A stretch of 64,000 nt of DNA from Pleurotus ostreatus/Saccharomyces cerevisiae fusant (Eukaryota > Opisthokonta): positions 1 to 64,000 of the forward strand of contig JAMQCK010000082.1 of NCBI GenBank assembly GCA_024196135.1. The letters run 5' to 3'. The notes beneath the pieces were generated by a model. That model saw only the letters and a program-made list of their open reading frames with translations, was not told the DNA's origin and did no database searches. A program made the position numbers and the translations under genes. Position 1 is the stretch's first letter; each line of letters opens with the position of its first letter. Below, piece after piece: positions 44,394-57,325 of this stretch.

Positions 44394-46830
44394 TAACGTG
44401 ACCGCCATGCGCAGCGGAGTTTGAAAAGCGATCTACATAAGCGGCGCACGTGCGTGTTTTGATGGGCATCCGCTCTTGTCTCTGACCCTCATCCCGCCAC
44501 CCAGCTCCCCCCCTTCCGACCACAATGCACCGACATGGACAGCCCGCTCTCAACACCGATGCGTCCGCCTCGATGACTTGCAAATGTCGTCAATGTTCCC
44601 GATGGCTGGCAATTGCCGTCAATGTTTTCGCGGACGGCCCAATGCCACGACTAGCAGGAAGTCCAATGGTACGCCACTCGTATCGCGTGTGATGATTTGT
44701 CGCTGACTCAGACTTTTCAGATATCCTCGACTTCTTCGCCGTCCCAAGCCACAGGTGGCTCGCAAGGGCTGAGAATATCTCTCGAGGTAGCTCAATGGCA
44801 CTGAATTCAAGTACCTCAACGGTGCGCCACTCGACTTTCATACGCATTCTCAGTCTGCAGATCCCATCGACGGCGTCTGCTATCCTCCTCGATGTCTCGC
44901 AAGGGCATCAATGTATTGTCGGCTCGCCCAATACTATTGCGACCGGGTAGCCCATGGCACGTCATTCCATATATCCATCCGAACCCTCGGCGCTGACCCA
45001 CGACATCAGAACTAACACCGGCCACTCTACCCACCCTAAGGCTGCGCAAGAGCGTCAATGTTGATGCTTCGCAAGAGCGTCATTGCTGATGCTACGCAAG
45101 TGCATCAATTTTCTCGAGCTCGCTCAATAACACAGCAAACGGGCAGCTCAATGGTGCGTCGCTGCCCGCATTGCTCGTCCCCTTCTCTGATCATGGTACC
45201 CAGGTCCCCTCGACGACGTATACCCAAGCTCTAGAGCCCTTCGGCATCGCCTGGAAGCCTTCCGATGCTACGCAAGTGCATGAATGCAATGCGCTCTCCG
45301 GTTCGCTCAGAGCCTCGGAGACCGGGCGGACCAGTGGTACGCCACTTGAACGTACAACACGCACATGTTACTGACTTACTGTTCTTCAGCTCAAGTTTTG
45401 GTTGCTCGACCTGCAGTCACCGATGCCACGGGCGTCAATGTCGATGCTACGCAAGAGCATTAACGTCGGTGCCAAGCAAGATCATCAATGCGATGCCACG
45501 CATGAGCGTCAATGCGGATGCCACGTCAGAGCATCAATCCGTCCGCGAGACCTACCACCGTGCCGCGCGCTCGCCCAATACGTTCTGACCGGGCAGCTCA
45601 ATGGTGCGTGGACGTCGTTCTTAGTCCTTGGGCTCGTCGCTGACCGTCTTCGTTATATCCTCTCCCGGGCTCGATCAGGCCGACGCGGCTCAAGTCCGAA
45701 CAACCGCCCAAAGTCCGAGCCGTCAACTGGCAATGTGCTCTATCCGTGAACTTCAGGCGGCTGGGCAGCGAGAGGAAGGCATTCTCGCTACAACGGGAAG
45801 TAGGTCGCTACCACGGAGAGTAGGCAGGTGCGTGCGCACGATGATTTTCCTCCTACCTAGACTGACGCCATTCTAGGGCTCTGCCCGTTGTTCTCGTTCT
45901 CCACATCGACGTTCTCAGCCTCAACGTTGATCGTCAAGAACATCCACTATAAAAAATATCCACTATCAAGAAAAAGGCCTACGCAGAAGACCAAGGTAAA
46001 CCGACGTCGCCCCCAGTATATTTTACCCGCGCGGCGCCGCAATGAATTTCCCTAGCGCGGCAGCGTAATACACTCACCTCGCGTGGCGGCGTAATGGATT
46101 TCTCTCGCACGACTCCGCAACGAATTTCTTCCGCGCGGCGCCACAATGTATTGTCCTCGCGCGGCGACGCAATGACTCCCTTCCGGCACGACAACGCGAT
46201 GAGGCCGGTGGGCCAATGAGGCCGGCAGGCCAGTGTCCTCCTGCATCGTCAATTCCTCTCCCGAAAAAAATGCAGTGGCGACGGAGGCGCAATGTCTCTA
46301 CCGCGCCCAAGTCGCAATGTTTCTACCGCGCCCAAGTCGCAATGCGTTATACCACAAGCTCAAGGCGCCGCGGTTTCCTCAAGTTCGAGTAGCTTTAGGC
46401 TCAAGTCTAGTCTCGTAAACCATCCTCCTACTCAAGTCCTCGCGCCAACCTCAAATCATCGCGTCGAGCTCAAGCCGTCGCATCAGCTAGATGGCAGAGG
46501 ACGGTAGGTGCGTATGCCATTTATCGCTGGCGCGCTGACGTCTTCTTCAGAGCGATAGATTGATGCCTCCCGACACCACTCAGCGGCTCCACATCGTTCT
46601 CGGTATGCCTTCCACATCGTCCTCGGTATGCTTCCCGCTCTGCCTCATGTAGACTGATGTTCTCCTTGCTAGGCTGGAATATCCTCTGGCTAGGTTGGAA
46701 TATACTCTGCAAGCTCGTCTCAAAGGGACGCTACTCGACCCGGATAATTCGGGTAGTGACCGGACCCCACCCTCGCTTCGATGGCGGTTTGTCCCCCGCA
46801 TTAGTCTCTCCAAGATCATCTCTACCCGCA
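44394..46830 (+). repeat. CAATG-rich spliced unit U5 (rightmost plus-strand unit)
   Basis: Begins TAACGTGACCGCCATGCGCA. The upstream flank (44140-44390) is close to that of U3 (39430-39715). Exons end CAATG before GTACGCC (44669) and later GTGCG donors. Intron 45825-45873 (GTGCGTGCGCACGATGA to CTAG, GACTGAC branch) is clear. The tail 46020-46240 has CAATG-type blocks every 25-30 nt. The conserved end segment (GTGACCGGACCCCACCCTCG) lies at 46755-46775, after which similarity fades into the central region. Confidence 0.75.
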
Positions 46831-47564
46831 TATATCTGATACCTTTTCCAGAAATCGTCTACTCGTACTCGTTCTGGTCTACTCGTACTCGCGCTGGATT
46901 GGTCGAGGGGCGGTTGGGGATGGGGCAGGAGGCGTGTGTGGTGTTGGATGCGTGTACATGTATTATGTAGCAGTGCCGGAAGCGAGTGCGGTGTCGGGTA
47001 CGGTGTTGGATGCGCGTGTTGGTGCTCTTGTAAATCATGTATTGTGGGTGTATAGAACATGGCGTTCAGTGCTGGATTCTTTGCGGCGACGTAGACTCGA
47101 TGACTCTTGGCTACAGTAAGCCTCTACAGGGACCCACAAACAACATCGTCCACACGGACCCACAGGTACGCACGTTCCTCCTCGGCTTTTACCGAAGTTC
47201 TCCATTGAATCCCAAAACGTGCGCTCCTCTGCCACCTGCCCTGCTGCCCCGCGCCTCCCCGCCAGCTACATACTTTGGTGCTTCCCTGCCAGCTACCTCG
47301 GCGCTTCCCACCCGCGAATATCTGTGTGCTGCTTGGCGAGCCTGAAGCATAGCGCCCGCTCCAACGCACCCATTTCTGGCCATGACATTCCACCGATGAC
47401 ATGCCCTCGCCCCAGCGCCGAATCCTGATGACATGCCCCCGCCTCGTGGCTGGGGCGCGGGCTATGTGTGTTATCTACTTCGAACGGCCATGTTCTCAGT
47501 GCTCGACATGCCCCCCTCGCCGTCGAACATGCTCCCTTCGCCGCTATGTTGGCGGCGCTCGACT
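46831..47564. other. Left part of the array centre
   Basis: Unique sequence between the plus-strand array and the central gene. G/T-rich with GGTGTTGGATGCG repeats at 46920-47030. The frame of the central gene's first exon is open upstream to 47433, so its start could be at 47433 or 47490 rather than 47565. Confidence 0.4.
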
Positions 47565-48816
47565 ATGATGATCGTCCTCACGCTACTGCTCGCCCTCGGA
47601 GCCCGCGCCGCGCCCGCTGATCGCGATCGGCGCGGGGTGACGCTGCGAGTCGATCTGCATCCGGGGCTGCTTGCGTTTGGTCCCGCGGCGGCGGTCGTGC
47701 TCGCGAGGGAGGGGGAGGAGGAGGGGTTGGCGGGGGTGCCGTTGGTGGGGAGGTCGAGGGACGCGGCGATGCTTGGGAGAGCGAGCGACGGACCAAAGGG
47801 GGGTGAGGGGAAGACTGAGGTGCGTGGATTATTGCTGCTGTGGGGGAAGGCGGTGCTGATTGGTGTGGGGTGTAGGGAGAGGAGGAGGATGCTACTGAGT
47901 GGGTTGTGGTCGCCGCCGAGGACGACGGCCAGCAGCAAGACCCATCGGACGGTGGCGATGCGCCAGGAGATGACGATACGCCTGAAGACGACCTCGTGCA
48001 GCCAAAGGCGCACCCGAGCCGCCGGGGGATCGTGGGCATCGTGTTCCTCAGTCTGTACGTCGAACCATTCGTCTGCCCTCAGTCCATCGACCACCCTCCC
48101 TTCCCCTCTTCTCACCCTAGCTCCCTTCCCTTCTTCCCGCCCCAACTCCCTTCGCCCGCGTCTCCTCATTCTTCCCTTTCCTCGACCTCATTCGCGTCTC
48201 CTCGTCCTTCCTCGTCCTTCCTCATCCTTCCCCATCCTCTCTACCCCCATCACCTATCGCTGACCCTCCCCCTAGAACCCTCGTCCTCACCCTTTTCCTC
48301 GCCGCCTACCCGCCCGCACGGCGAAGGACGGTAATATATGTTCAGAAGACTACAACCCACGTTCGCGTCATCACCTCGCGTATCCACCTCCCCTCTGCCC
48401 TCTCGTCCCTCACCCACCCCTCCTACCACCGCATTGGGGAGAAAGTGGGGAGTCTGTTCCCCACCAAGCCCTTTGGCAACGTCAAGACGAGGCTGTCGAA
48501 GACATCGGAATCCAAACTGGTCCGCTGGGCGGAGGAGGATATGGGCCTCGACGCCGCAGAGGGTCATCTCGCGTTGGATGATCTGGAGAACGACCACTTC
48601 CTCAACGAGGACGGCACCGCTGCTGCTGATGCCCTCTTCGCCGCCGACGGACCCCTCTTCACCGCCGACGAAGACCTCGAACTCGCCGACGGCGAGTACA
48701 TACCCCTGCGCGCCGCAAAGGGGCGCGCGCGCGTGTACGGCACGGTCGGCGAGGGCGTGTACGGCACGGTCGGCGAGGGCGAGCGCAAGACGGCGGGGAG
48801 GAGGTGGTGGAGGTAG
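47565..48816 (+). CDS. Small membrane protein of unknown family in the array centre
   Basis: Model join(47565..47819,47876..48054,48276..48816), 324 residues; start at 47565 gives MMIVLTLLLALGARAAP, a signal-peptide-like N-terminus (alternative ATGs at 47490 and 47433 are in frame). Introns are 56 nt (GTGCGT, phase 0) and 221 nt (GTACGT, CGCTGAC branch, CCCTAG, phase 2; very pyrimidine-rich). Product order: lumenal region with LRVDLHPGLLAFGPAAAVVL; acidic linker (EDDGQQQDPSDGGDAPGDDD); a transmembrane helix formed across the second intron (GIVGIVFLSLTLVLTLFLAA); then a cytosolic-type tail with SLTHPSYHRIGEKVGSLFPT and a duplicated VYGTVGEG near the end. The phases agree at both introns. Type I topology is inferred. 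It is the only non-repeat gene between the two opposing arrays. Confidence 0.6.
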
Positions 48817-49789
48817 AGGCGAGGTGCGCGGGGAGACGTGCAGCGACGCCGATTGGGTCGCATATACGCGTTCTTGCGGTGCATACATGCGTCCTTATAG
48901 TGCATATATGCGGGCTGGACGCGTGGATGCGCGACCTGGCGGTCTAGCGCAGCGGGGGACGACAGGCGAAGGCGATGCATGCGCATATATGCAGATTTGA
49001 GCGCAGGTATGCGGCTCGCGGGCGGCGACTTAGACTGGCTCCATGTAGTACTACTTTATGTTCTTATTTTCTTGCTTGTATCTCTCGGTTTCCTCCCTGG
49101 CCGTGTATTTCTCGGTCACCTCACTAGTCGTGTACCTCAGGCCTGGTCTACTCACATACTAACTATGTACCACTACTCTATCCCCATAGACGAAAATGTA
49201 TCATGATGAATGATCTGCGTGTGGCGACAACTCTAGTCGAGCGCGTCGGGTAGTCGGTCTCGTTGATCAGCTTCCAGTGCGGAGGCCGGTTAGTCTCGTT
49301 GACTAACCTCCATAAGTACTGGAGTTCGAACCACCGTACGGCTAAGAGAGCCTGAGGGCGTTGCATGCCACCTCAGAGAGATCGGGGAAAGGCCTCTTCT
49401 CGGTCCAATCTGGCTACTTGTTCCCAGTACGGCGCCGCGAATTCCAATGCACAACACCAGGATATATACACCCACAGTATATGCAACGCATCCGGCACTT
49501 CACACGCATCCGATACCATAGATGCATCCGGTCATATACCGGCGCCATAACACGTCTCCAACACCATTTCCACGACGGATATAACACTGCGCATGCGCCC
49601 TTCCCCACCACCCATCCCATTGCCCCTTCAGCTCTCCGCGTCACGCCCCTCCATCCCCTGCATGTCGCCCCTTGAGTCAAAAGACAGTATGAGAGAATGT
49701 CTGAGGAAAGCATCAGCTATGCCAGTACAGACGACCTGCTGAAGAAGATTGCGAGGAAAAATCTACTACTCATCGCCACCGATGCTAGA
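48817..49789. other. Right part of the array centre
   Basis: No gene seen. 48860-48990 has repeated GCATATATGCG/GCATACATGCG motifs. 49240-49310 has a short duplicated segment (GTCTCGTTGA). From about 49480 the sequence starts to resemble unit 3' flanks. Confidence 0.4.
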
Positions 49790-51812
49790 GTGGGACCTGA
49801 CCCTTGAAGCGACGCTCTCCACGATCCGGTCATGAGAAGGCGAGATCGCAAGGAGTATCCTAGGAATAGCACTGTCAGCCTACGAGCGGCGGAGCGGGAG
49901 GCATACCGTGGACGATGTGAAGCCGTTGTGTGGGGTCGGGTGGCATAGCTCTACTGCTTAAAATGAATAAACGCGACAATTCGACGTTGATACATCGTGA
50001 TGGCTGGAGCTTGAAGCGACGGCTTGAGCCTGACGCGACGACTTGAGCTTGAGGTATAACGTATTGCGGATTGGGCGCGCTAGAACATTGCGAGTGGGGC
50101 GCTCCTAAATTCCTTCGGTTGGATAGCGATTGCCGTATGCCGTCTATGAAGGTATCATTGGCCCGCCGACCTCATTGCGTCGCCGCGGTCGAGTCATTGC
50201 GCCACTGAGCTGAAGAAAGTCATTGCGTCGCCGCGCGTGGGGATTTCATTGCGATGCCGCTCGAAGAATGGCATTGGACGGTGTCCGTTTTCGACCGGTG
50301 ACCTTCTGCACTGCCTCTTGCCCTTATGGTCGGCGCCCTTGACGGTCTCTGTCGATGTCCTTGAAAATCGATGTCGGGGATAAAAGGTCGAAGTCGAATA
50401 CAAGACAGCGATCTCGAGGACAAATATGTCGCATTCGAGGATGGAAACGTCAATGTTGAGGATACAGGATGTCGAAGTCGAGAAACAGAGCATTGGGCAG
50501 AGCCCTTGAATGGCGTCAGTCCGGGCGGTAGTAAAGTCATCGCGCGCACGCACCTGCCTACCCTCCGTAAGAGCGAGAAAGCTTTCCTTTGAGCCTTGCC
50601 ACTTGACGGCTCGGACGATCGAGGCGCCGCGTTGTTGGAGTTGAAGTGTCGGACTGGTTGAGACGCGATGACAGAGATCTAACGAAGGCGGTTAGTGGTC
50701 AGCGCAGGAGATCACGGTGACGACGCACCATTGAGCTAACCGATCTTCGCGACATCGGGCGAGCTCGTGGGGGACCGTCGGTGTTCTCGCTGCGGTGGCA
50801 TTGATGCTCTACGCGGCGTTGGGCCAGCTCGCGGGCGCTATGTCCCCGCCGGAGGAGGCATTCGTGCTCTTGCACGGCGTCGGTATTGATGCTCTTGAGA
50901 GGCATCCACATTGATGCTCTTGCATAGCATCGGAGTTAACGATCTGGCTCGAGGCTGGCGAGACTGGACGATGTCAGGCTTCAAGGCAGGACGTCAGCGC
51001 GAGGGAAACGCTGAAGAAAGTTAGAGCGACGTACCATCAGGTCTGCCCGCTTGTTGTGCATTGGGAATTCCGATCGCAGAGGCATTGACCAACGCCGCAA
51101 TGCATTGATGCACTTGCGAAGCATCCTGAGGTCATGTAGACGATGGCGATTAATCTGGTGACGATCGTGAGTGAAGCGAACTCGCACGAAAATCTCATGG
51201 CACACCATTTTACCGCCCATCTGCAGTGGCATTGGGCCGGTTCGAGAGAACATTGATGCACTTGTGCCGCACCCTGAGCTTGAAGAGAGTACTTGCAGAC
51301 GACCTGAAGACATCTAGCGCGGACTAATTGAGAACTATAGCCGAGGTCAGAAATACGAACGCATATGTAAGTCAGGTGGCGCACCATTGAGGAGCCCAGA
51401 CTTCGCGGCATTGGGCTACCTCGGGGAATATTATTGACACTTGCGAGCCACTGAAGGCTTGGAGTGAATGACACATCGACTAAATCTGTCATTTGAAGTC
51501 AGCGACAAACGTACGCCGCTACTCAGGTGGCGGCGCACCATTGGGCTACCCGCTCATCGTGGCATTGGGCTCGCCCGAGGAGAACATTGACGGCACTTGC
51601 AAGCCATCGGGAACGCTTGCAAGTCATCGAGGCAGAGGCTTCGGTGTCGGAATCGGACTGTCGAGGTCGAGGGTATACTGTCGTAGTTAGTGAAGGGGAA
51701 TGTGGGTGGCGGGATGAGGGTAAGAGCCAAGAGAGGACACCCATCAAATCGCAAGCACGCGCTGCTTATGTATGTCCCTTTTGAAACTCCGCTGCGCATG
51801 GCAGTCACGTTA
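49790..51812 (-). repeat. CAATG-rich spliced unit V1 (minus strand, nearest the centre)
   Basis: Read on the minus strand it starts with TAACGTGACTGCCATGCGCA at 51812-51793 and the leader TTTGATGGGTGTCC. The first-exon frame reads MMGVLSWLLPSS (TTG then ATG), parallel to U2 and U4. On the plus strand the CAATG lattice appears as CATTG. Late-intron homology (plus-strand CTGTCAGCCTACGAGCGGCG) lies at 49877-49910 and the conserved end segment at 49800-49835. It therefore ends just right of the centre, mirroring U5. Confidence 0.72.
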
Positions 51813-54665
51813 CCTGCCCAGGCTGGTTGTTCGAGACTCTGACTTACATCGTGTAGTACACTGCGCAAATCGCTTGGCAGTGGAGGAGCACAACAAGCCA
51901 CAAATATTGAAGCGAGACATAGTGGCCATAGTGATAAGGCATTGGCATCAAGACAGATATCTGAGTACTCCGTCCAGGCTGCCGCCGGTGGGAGGCTTCA
52001 TCTTAACACAGCACGCACGTCACGCTTCCAGTTCCAGTGTACCCATGCATATCCCCATAGCCCGCGAAAGTCTGCTGAACACAACGCACAACACAGAAAA
52101 TATTGTACATCACGCCCGCTCAGCCATCCAGACCTGTCCTGCCTCCATCCCGAATGCTCCCTCATCCACTCAAAAACTGTCCTTCAGACGCCTGAGCAGC
52201 GTAGGAGTAGCCAATCTGTTGGCGAGTTAGGTAACGTAAGCGGAGTCGAAGAAGATTGCAAAGGGAAAAAGCGATCACCGCAGTCGAAGCGGCGCAGGGT
52301 CCGGCCTCTGAGGCGACTGGCGCACGACTAGAAAATCGAAGCGAGGGTGTAGCCGAGGTGTCCAGGAATGAATGCGAAGCTCGAGGCGAAGCGCGCGAGG
52401 CAAAGACTGCGAAGAGAACTATCAGCCTGAGAGCGGCGGAGCGGGGGACTGACCGAGAACGATGTGAAGCTGTTCAATTAGTTCGGCAGTCTCTGAAGAA
52501 GACGTTAGCGCGAACGAACGGTACACGCACCTACCATCCTCTACCAGCAAGCTGACGCGTCGTGATGACTCGAGCTTGAGGACCGCGGCGACTTGAGCTT
52601 GAGGTATAGCACATTGCGGATCGGGCGCGTTAGAATATTGCGACCTGCACGCTACTCATGTATTCGTCGAGATAGGGATTGTCGAGTTTCGTTCATGAGG
52701 AAATCATTGGCCCGCCGGCCACATTGGTCCGACGACCGCATTGGCACGCCGGCCCCATTGCGACATTGTCGCGCGAGAGAAATGCATTGCGCTGCCGCGC
52801 GGAGGAGGTTTATTGCGCCACCGATCCAGAGAAAGTCATTGCGATGTCGCGCAGGAAATCCATTGCGTCGCCGCGCGGGAGAGACATCATTGGGCGGTGC
52901 TGGTCCTTGATCTTCTGCGTAGGCCTCCTGTCTTGATGGTGTTGCCCTCAAAGATTGATTGTCGGGGTCCAAGGTCAAAGTCGAGAACGAGAGCAATGGG
53001 CAGCGCCCTAGAACGGCATCAGTCTAAGTAGAAGGAAAATCATCGTGCGGACGGACCTGCCTACTCTCCGTAGTAGCGAGGCAGCCTTCCTCTCGTTGCT
53101 CGGACCGCCTGATGCCCATGGACAGAGCTATTGCCTGTTGACGGCTCGGACTTGAGGCGATTGTTTGGACCAGAGCCGCGGTGGCCTGGCCGATGCAGAG
53201 GCGATCCAGGGAGAGGATCTAATGAAGGCGGTCAGCGACGAGCCCAAGGACTAACAACGATGTCCACGAACCATTGAGCTGTCCGGTCTGCGCACATTGG
53301 CGGCACGGTGGTAGGTCTCGCAATCCGAATTGATGCTCTGACGTGGCATCCGCATTGACACTCTTGCGTAGCATCGGCATTGACGCTTTTGCATAACGTC
53401 GTATTGGTGATCTTGCGTGGCACCGACATTGACGCCCGTGGTATCGGTATGTGGTCCAGCAGCTGAAGTTCTCGGATGAAGGATCAAAATCAGTGACGTG
53501 AGCACATTAAACGGTCGAGTCGCGTACCGTGCGGCGGCTCAATTGCCGTGGCATTGGGGGAACTCGTGCGATGTCGCAGTATTGCGCGAGCCCGAGAGCG
53601 CATTGTATTGATGCACTTGCGAAGCATCAGAAGATTTTCAGGCGATGCCGAGGGGCTCAAGAGCTTGGGTATACGTTGAGGAGACCTGATTACCATGATC
53701 GACGACAAGGCGAAGCGATGCCGGCGGGGACGCTCCATCGAGCTGTCCGGTCTCCGCAACATCGGGAGAGCTCATGGGTACCTTCAACTCTCTTACGCGG
53801 ACATTGATGCTCTTGCGTGGCATCGGCATTGACGCTCTTGCGCGCCGCCGGGTTGGGGCGACTAGGCGTTAACGAGATCTAAGGCCGAAGGTCAGCGCCG
53901 AAAATACGGATGGATAAGGGATGGCGTACCGTCAGGCTGCCCGGCCAATGTGACATTGAGTGAGGTCCAGATTCATTGATGCATTTGCGAAGCACGGGGA
54001 GATTGCTGAACGACGTAGAGGGGATTTGTCTATGAAGGTCAGAGTCGGAAACACACATGACGATGGCGGAGCGCACCATCGAGCTGCCATCCGCCGTGTC
54101 AGAGAAATTATTGATGCACTTGCGACGCATCGAGAGCTCGAGCCGGGTACCTTTTGAAGACTCAAGGACATCGAGCACTGGTGGCCGGAGGAAGTCCGGC
54201 GAGGACGACTTGGGGAGACTATCGCAAAGGTCAGCGACGAGAATGCATATGAAAGTCGCGTGGCGCACCATTGAGGAGCCCGGGCACAGTCACAATTGGA
54301 CTACCTCGGGAGGATTTATCGGCACGAGCGAGCCACCGAAGGCTTCAGGATGTGTTGAACGTCGAGGATACCTGGAGTCCAAAGTCAGCAACAAAGGCAT
54401 GCTTCGCCACCTGAGTCGCGCACCATTGGGCTTCCCGCGCGTCGTGGCATTGGGCTCGCCCGAGAAAGCATTGCCGGCGTTTGCAAGCCATCGAGGCAGA
54501 GGAGTCGGTGGCCAGCGCGGACTGTCGAGGTCAGAGAGTCAGTGCAGGGGGGTGTGGGTGGCGAGATGAGGGTAAGAGTTAAAAATGGACGCCCATCAAA
54601 TCGCAAGCACGCGGCGCTTATGTATGTCGCTTTTGAAACTCCGCTGCGCATGGCAGTCACGTTAC
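51813..54665 (-). repeat. CAATG-rich spliced unit V2
   Basis: Minus-strand start box TAACGTGAC at 54665-54657. It carries exon blocks ending CAATG before GTGCG donors (seen as CGCACCATTG on the plus strand, for example 54268 and 54418), with CTGAC branch sites seen as GTCAG. The tail at 52660-52900 is a run of CATTGCG/CATTGGCCCG blocks on the plus strand. The late intron (plus-strand CTATCAGCCTGAGAGCGGCG) starts near 52422. It is the longest unit (2.85 kb box to box). Confidence 0.75.
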
Positions 54666-57325
54666 CGGCCTAGGCTCGTCGTTCGACATGCGCTGCATAC
54701 GTTGCGAGGCAACTGGCTGGGTGAACATCTCCAGCTGCATGTAATCAACAGACACTAAGCATCTAACATGATGCTGAGGTCTTAGAATTATGGCCACTGA
54801 ATTTTTGTCTACATCGCCGCAGGCGAGTCTCAACAAGTTCAGCTCAACACGCAAGTCACGCTTCGAGTTCCGGGTTCACCCATGAATAAAACCATCGCCT
54901 GTAAAAATCCGCTATACAGGACACACAGCGCAAAGCATAGGTAATATATCCAGCCCATCCTCATGCCATCCAGACCATTCCCTCGTCCATCCACAACTTC
55001 CCTTTAGGCGAACAATCGGCCAAGAGTAGTTAATCTATTGGAAAGTTAGATAGTTTTCCCGGAGTAAAAGGAGATTGAAAAATGACCGCCGCCGTTGAAG
55101 CGACCGAAGAGTGCGGTCCAGTCACCGACGCGACGGTATACGCAAGGCGTCTGCGTAGAATATTCTAGGAAGAGAACTGTCAGCCTGCGAGTGACGGAGG
55201 GGGAGGCATACCGAGGACGATGTAAAGGCGTTGAATGGGGTCGGGACGCATCGATCTACCGCTCTGAAGCGGAGGTTAGCACGCAGGCGAAACCAGATAA
55301 GATGGTACACGTACCTACTATCCTCGAACGTCGAGCTGACGCGATGGCTTGAGCTTGACGCAACAGCTTGAGCCTGGGGTATAACGCGCTGCGGATTTTG
55401 TGCGCTGAAACATTGCGACTTGGGCGCTATCGAAGCTCTTCGTTGGATTGGGGTTGTCGAAGATCGTTGACGAAGAAAACCATTGGCTGGCTGACCGCAT
55501 TGCGTGACCACGCGAGAAAACTATTGCGTCGACGTACAAGAGAATTCATTGGCCCATCGCCTCATTGTAATGCCCCGCCGGAGGTGATTATTGCGGGGCC
55601 GAGCGAGAGTTCATTGCGCCGCCGCGCTGGGAGCTCCATTTTATCGACGCGACGGTGAAGGACATTGCGTCGCCGCGCGGGGGAATGAGGATAGGGCGGC
55701 GTCGGTCTTGAACAGTTGAGGTCGTGACGGGGTCCTTCGAGGCCGATAACGTCGAAGGCGAGGCCGAAGCCGAGCACAAAAACGTCGAAGTCGAGAAGGA
55801 GAGCATTGGGCAAAGCCCTAGAGCAGCATCAGTCTGTGTGGTAGGGCATAATCAAACAGACGCACCTGTATACCCCTGGCGGGATGAGGGAGCATTCCTC
55901 TAAACATTGCCACTTGACGGCTCGGACAATCGAGGCACCGGGTTGTTGTAATGCGCCCGACTGGGCGAGAGGCAATTCTCGAAAGATCTGATAAAGGTAA
56001 TCAGCGACTAGCATAGAAGAGACTAACGTCGATAACGCACTATTAATCGACCCGATCTACGCGGGATCGGGCTAGCGCGCGGGGGGCATTCACGTCCTCG
56101 TCTCGGAGGTATTGACGCTCTTGCGTAGCATCGGTATTGATGTTCTTGCGTGGCATCGTCTGGACGCTCTTGCGCAGCGCCGGCGTTGATACTCTTGCAT
56201 AGAATCGTCTTCACGCTCTTGCATAGCGCCGTATTGATGCTCTTGCGTGGCATCCGAAAGTGCAGGTCAACGAGCTGAAGAGAATGAAGTCAGTGGTGCG
56301 AGCACGTTGAGCGAATGTGTGGCGTACCATTACGCGGATTCTTCGCCGCGCCATTGGGCGGTCCCGCCGGACATTGCTGTACTTGCGAGGCACCGGGAGG
56401 TTGCTAGGCGGTGTCGGGGGGCTCGTAAGTTTCAGCATACGACGTCGAGGGGTTCTGTCGATGATGGTCAGCGACGAGGACACGCGATGCCGACGGTAAC
56501 GCACCATTGAGCTGCCCGGTCTCCGCGGCAACATTGGGCAAGCTCACGGGGACCTCAACGCTCTTCCGCGGACATTGATGCTTTTGCGTAGCATCGGCAT
56601 TGATGCGAGTGACCTCGATATTGACGCTCCCGCGCGGCGGTGGGGTTGGGAGGCTGCATGTTGTCGAATTCTAAATCCGAGGGTCAGCGGAGAGGACGGG
56701 GAATATATATAATGGCGTACCATTGGGCTGTCCTGTCCCCGCAACCTTGGGCGAGCCCGCAATAGATTGATGCGCTTGCGAGGCATCGAGGGTATGAGAC
56801 GACGTCGAGGAGTCTGTTGACCATGTTCAGCACTGAGAAAGTGTATAAGTATCAAGTGGCGCACCATTGAGGAGCCCGAACGCAGTAGCATTGGGCTACC
56901 TCGAGGAGGTTGGTCGGCATTTGCGAGCCACTGGACGCGCAATGGTGGTGTACACGTTGAAGACATCTGGTGAACATGATTAGTGAGGAACGCATATTAC
57001 GCCGCAATAGTGGCGTACCATTGGACTGCCCGCTCGTCGTAACATTGGGCTCGCCCGAGAAAACATTGACGGCGCTTGCAAGCCGTCGAGAATATCGAGG
57101 ACGTTTGCAAGCCTTTGAGGTGGAGGCGTCGCTCTTGAACGCGGACTGTCGTAGTCGAAAGCATACTGTCATTGTCAGTGGTGGGGGGAACATGGGTGGC
57201 GGAATGACGGTCAGAGTCAAGAGAGGATGCCCATCAGATCACACGCGCGCGCCACTTGTATATATTCAAACTCCGCTGCCATCAGTCACCAAAAGGGGGA
57301 AACACCCGCATGGCTGTCACGTTAC
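54666..57325 (-). repeat. CAATG-rich spliced unit V3
   Basis: Box at 57325-57317. The leader contains the extra segment (plus-strand CCATCAGTCACCAAAAGGGG) shared with V5 and, in shorter form, U3. Exon ends appear on the plus strand as ACCATTG at 56319, 56702 and 57017. The late intron (CTGTCAGCCTGCGAGTGACG) is at about 55178. Tail CATTG blocks run from 55485 to 55680. Confidence 0.75.
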
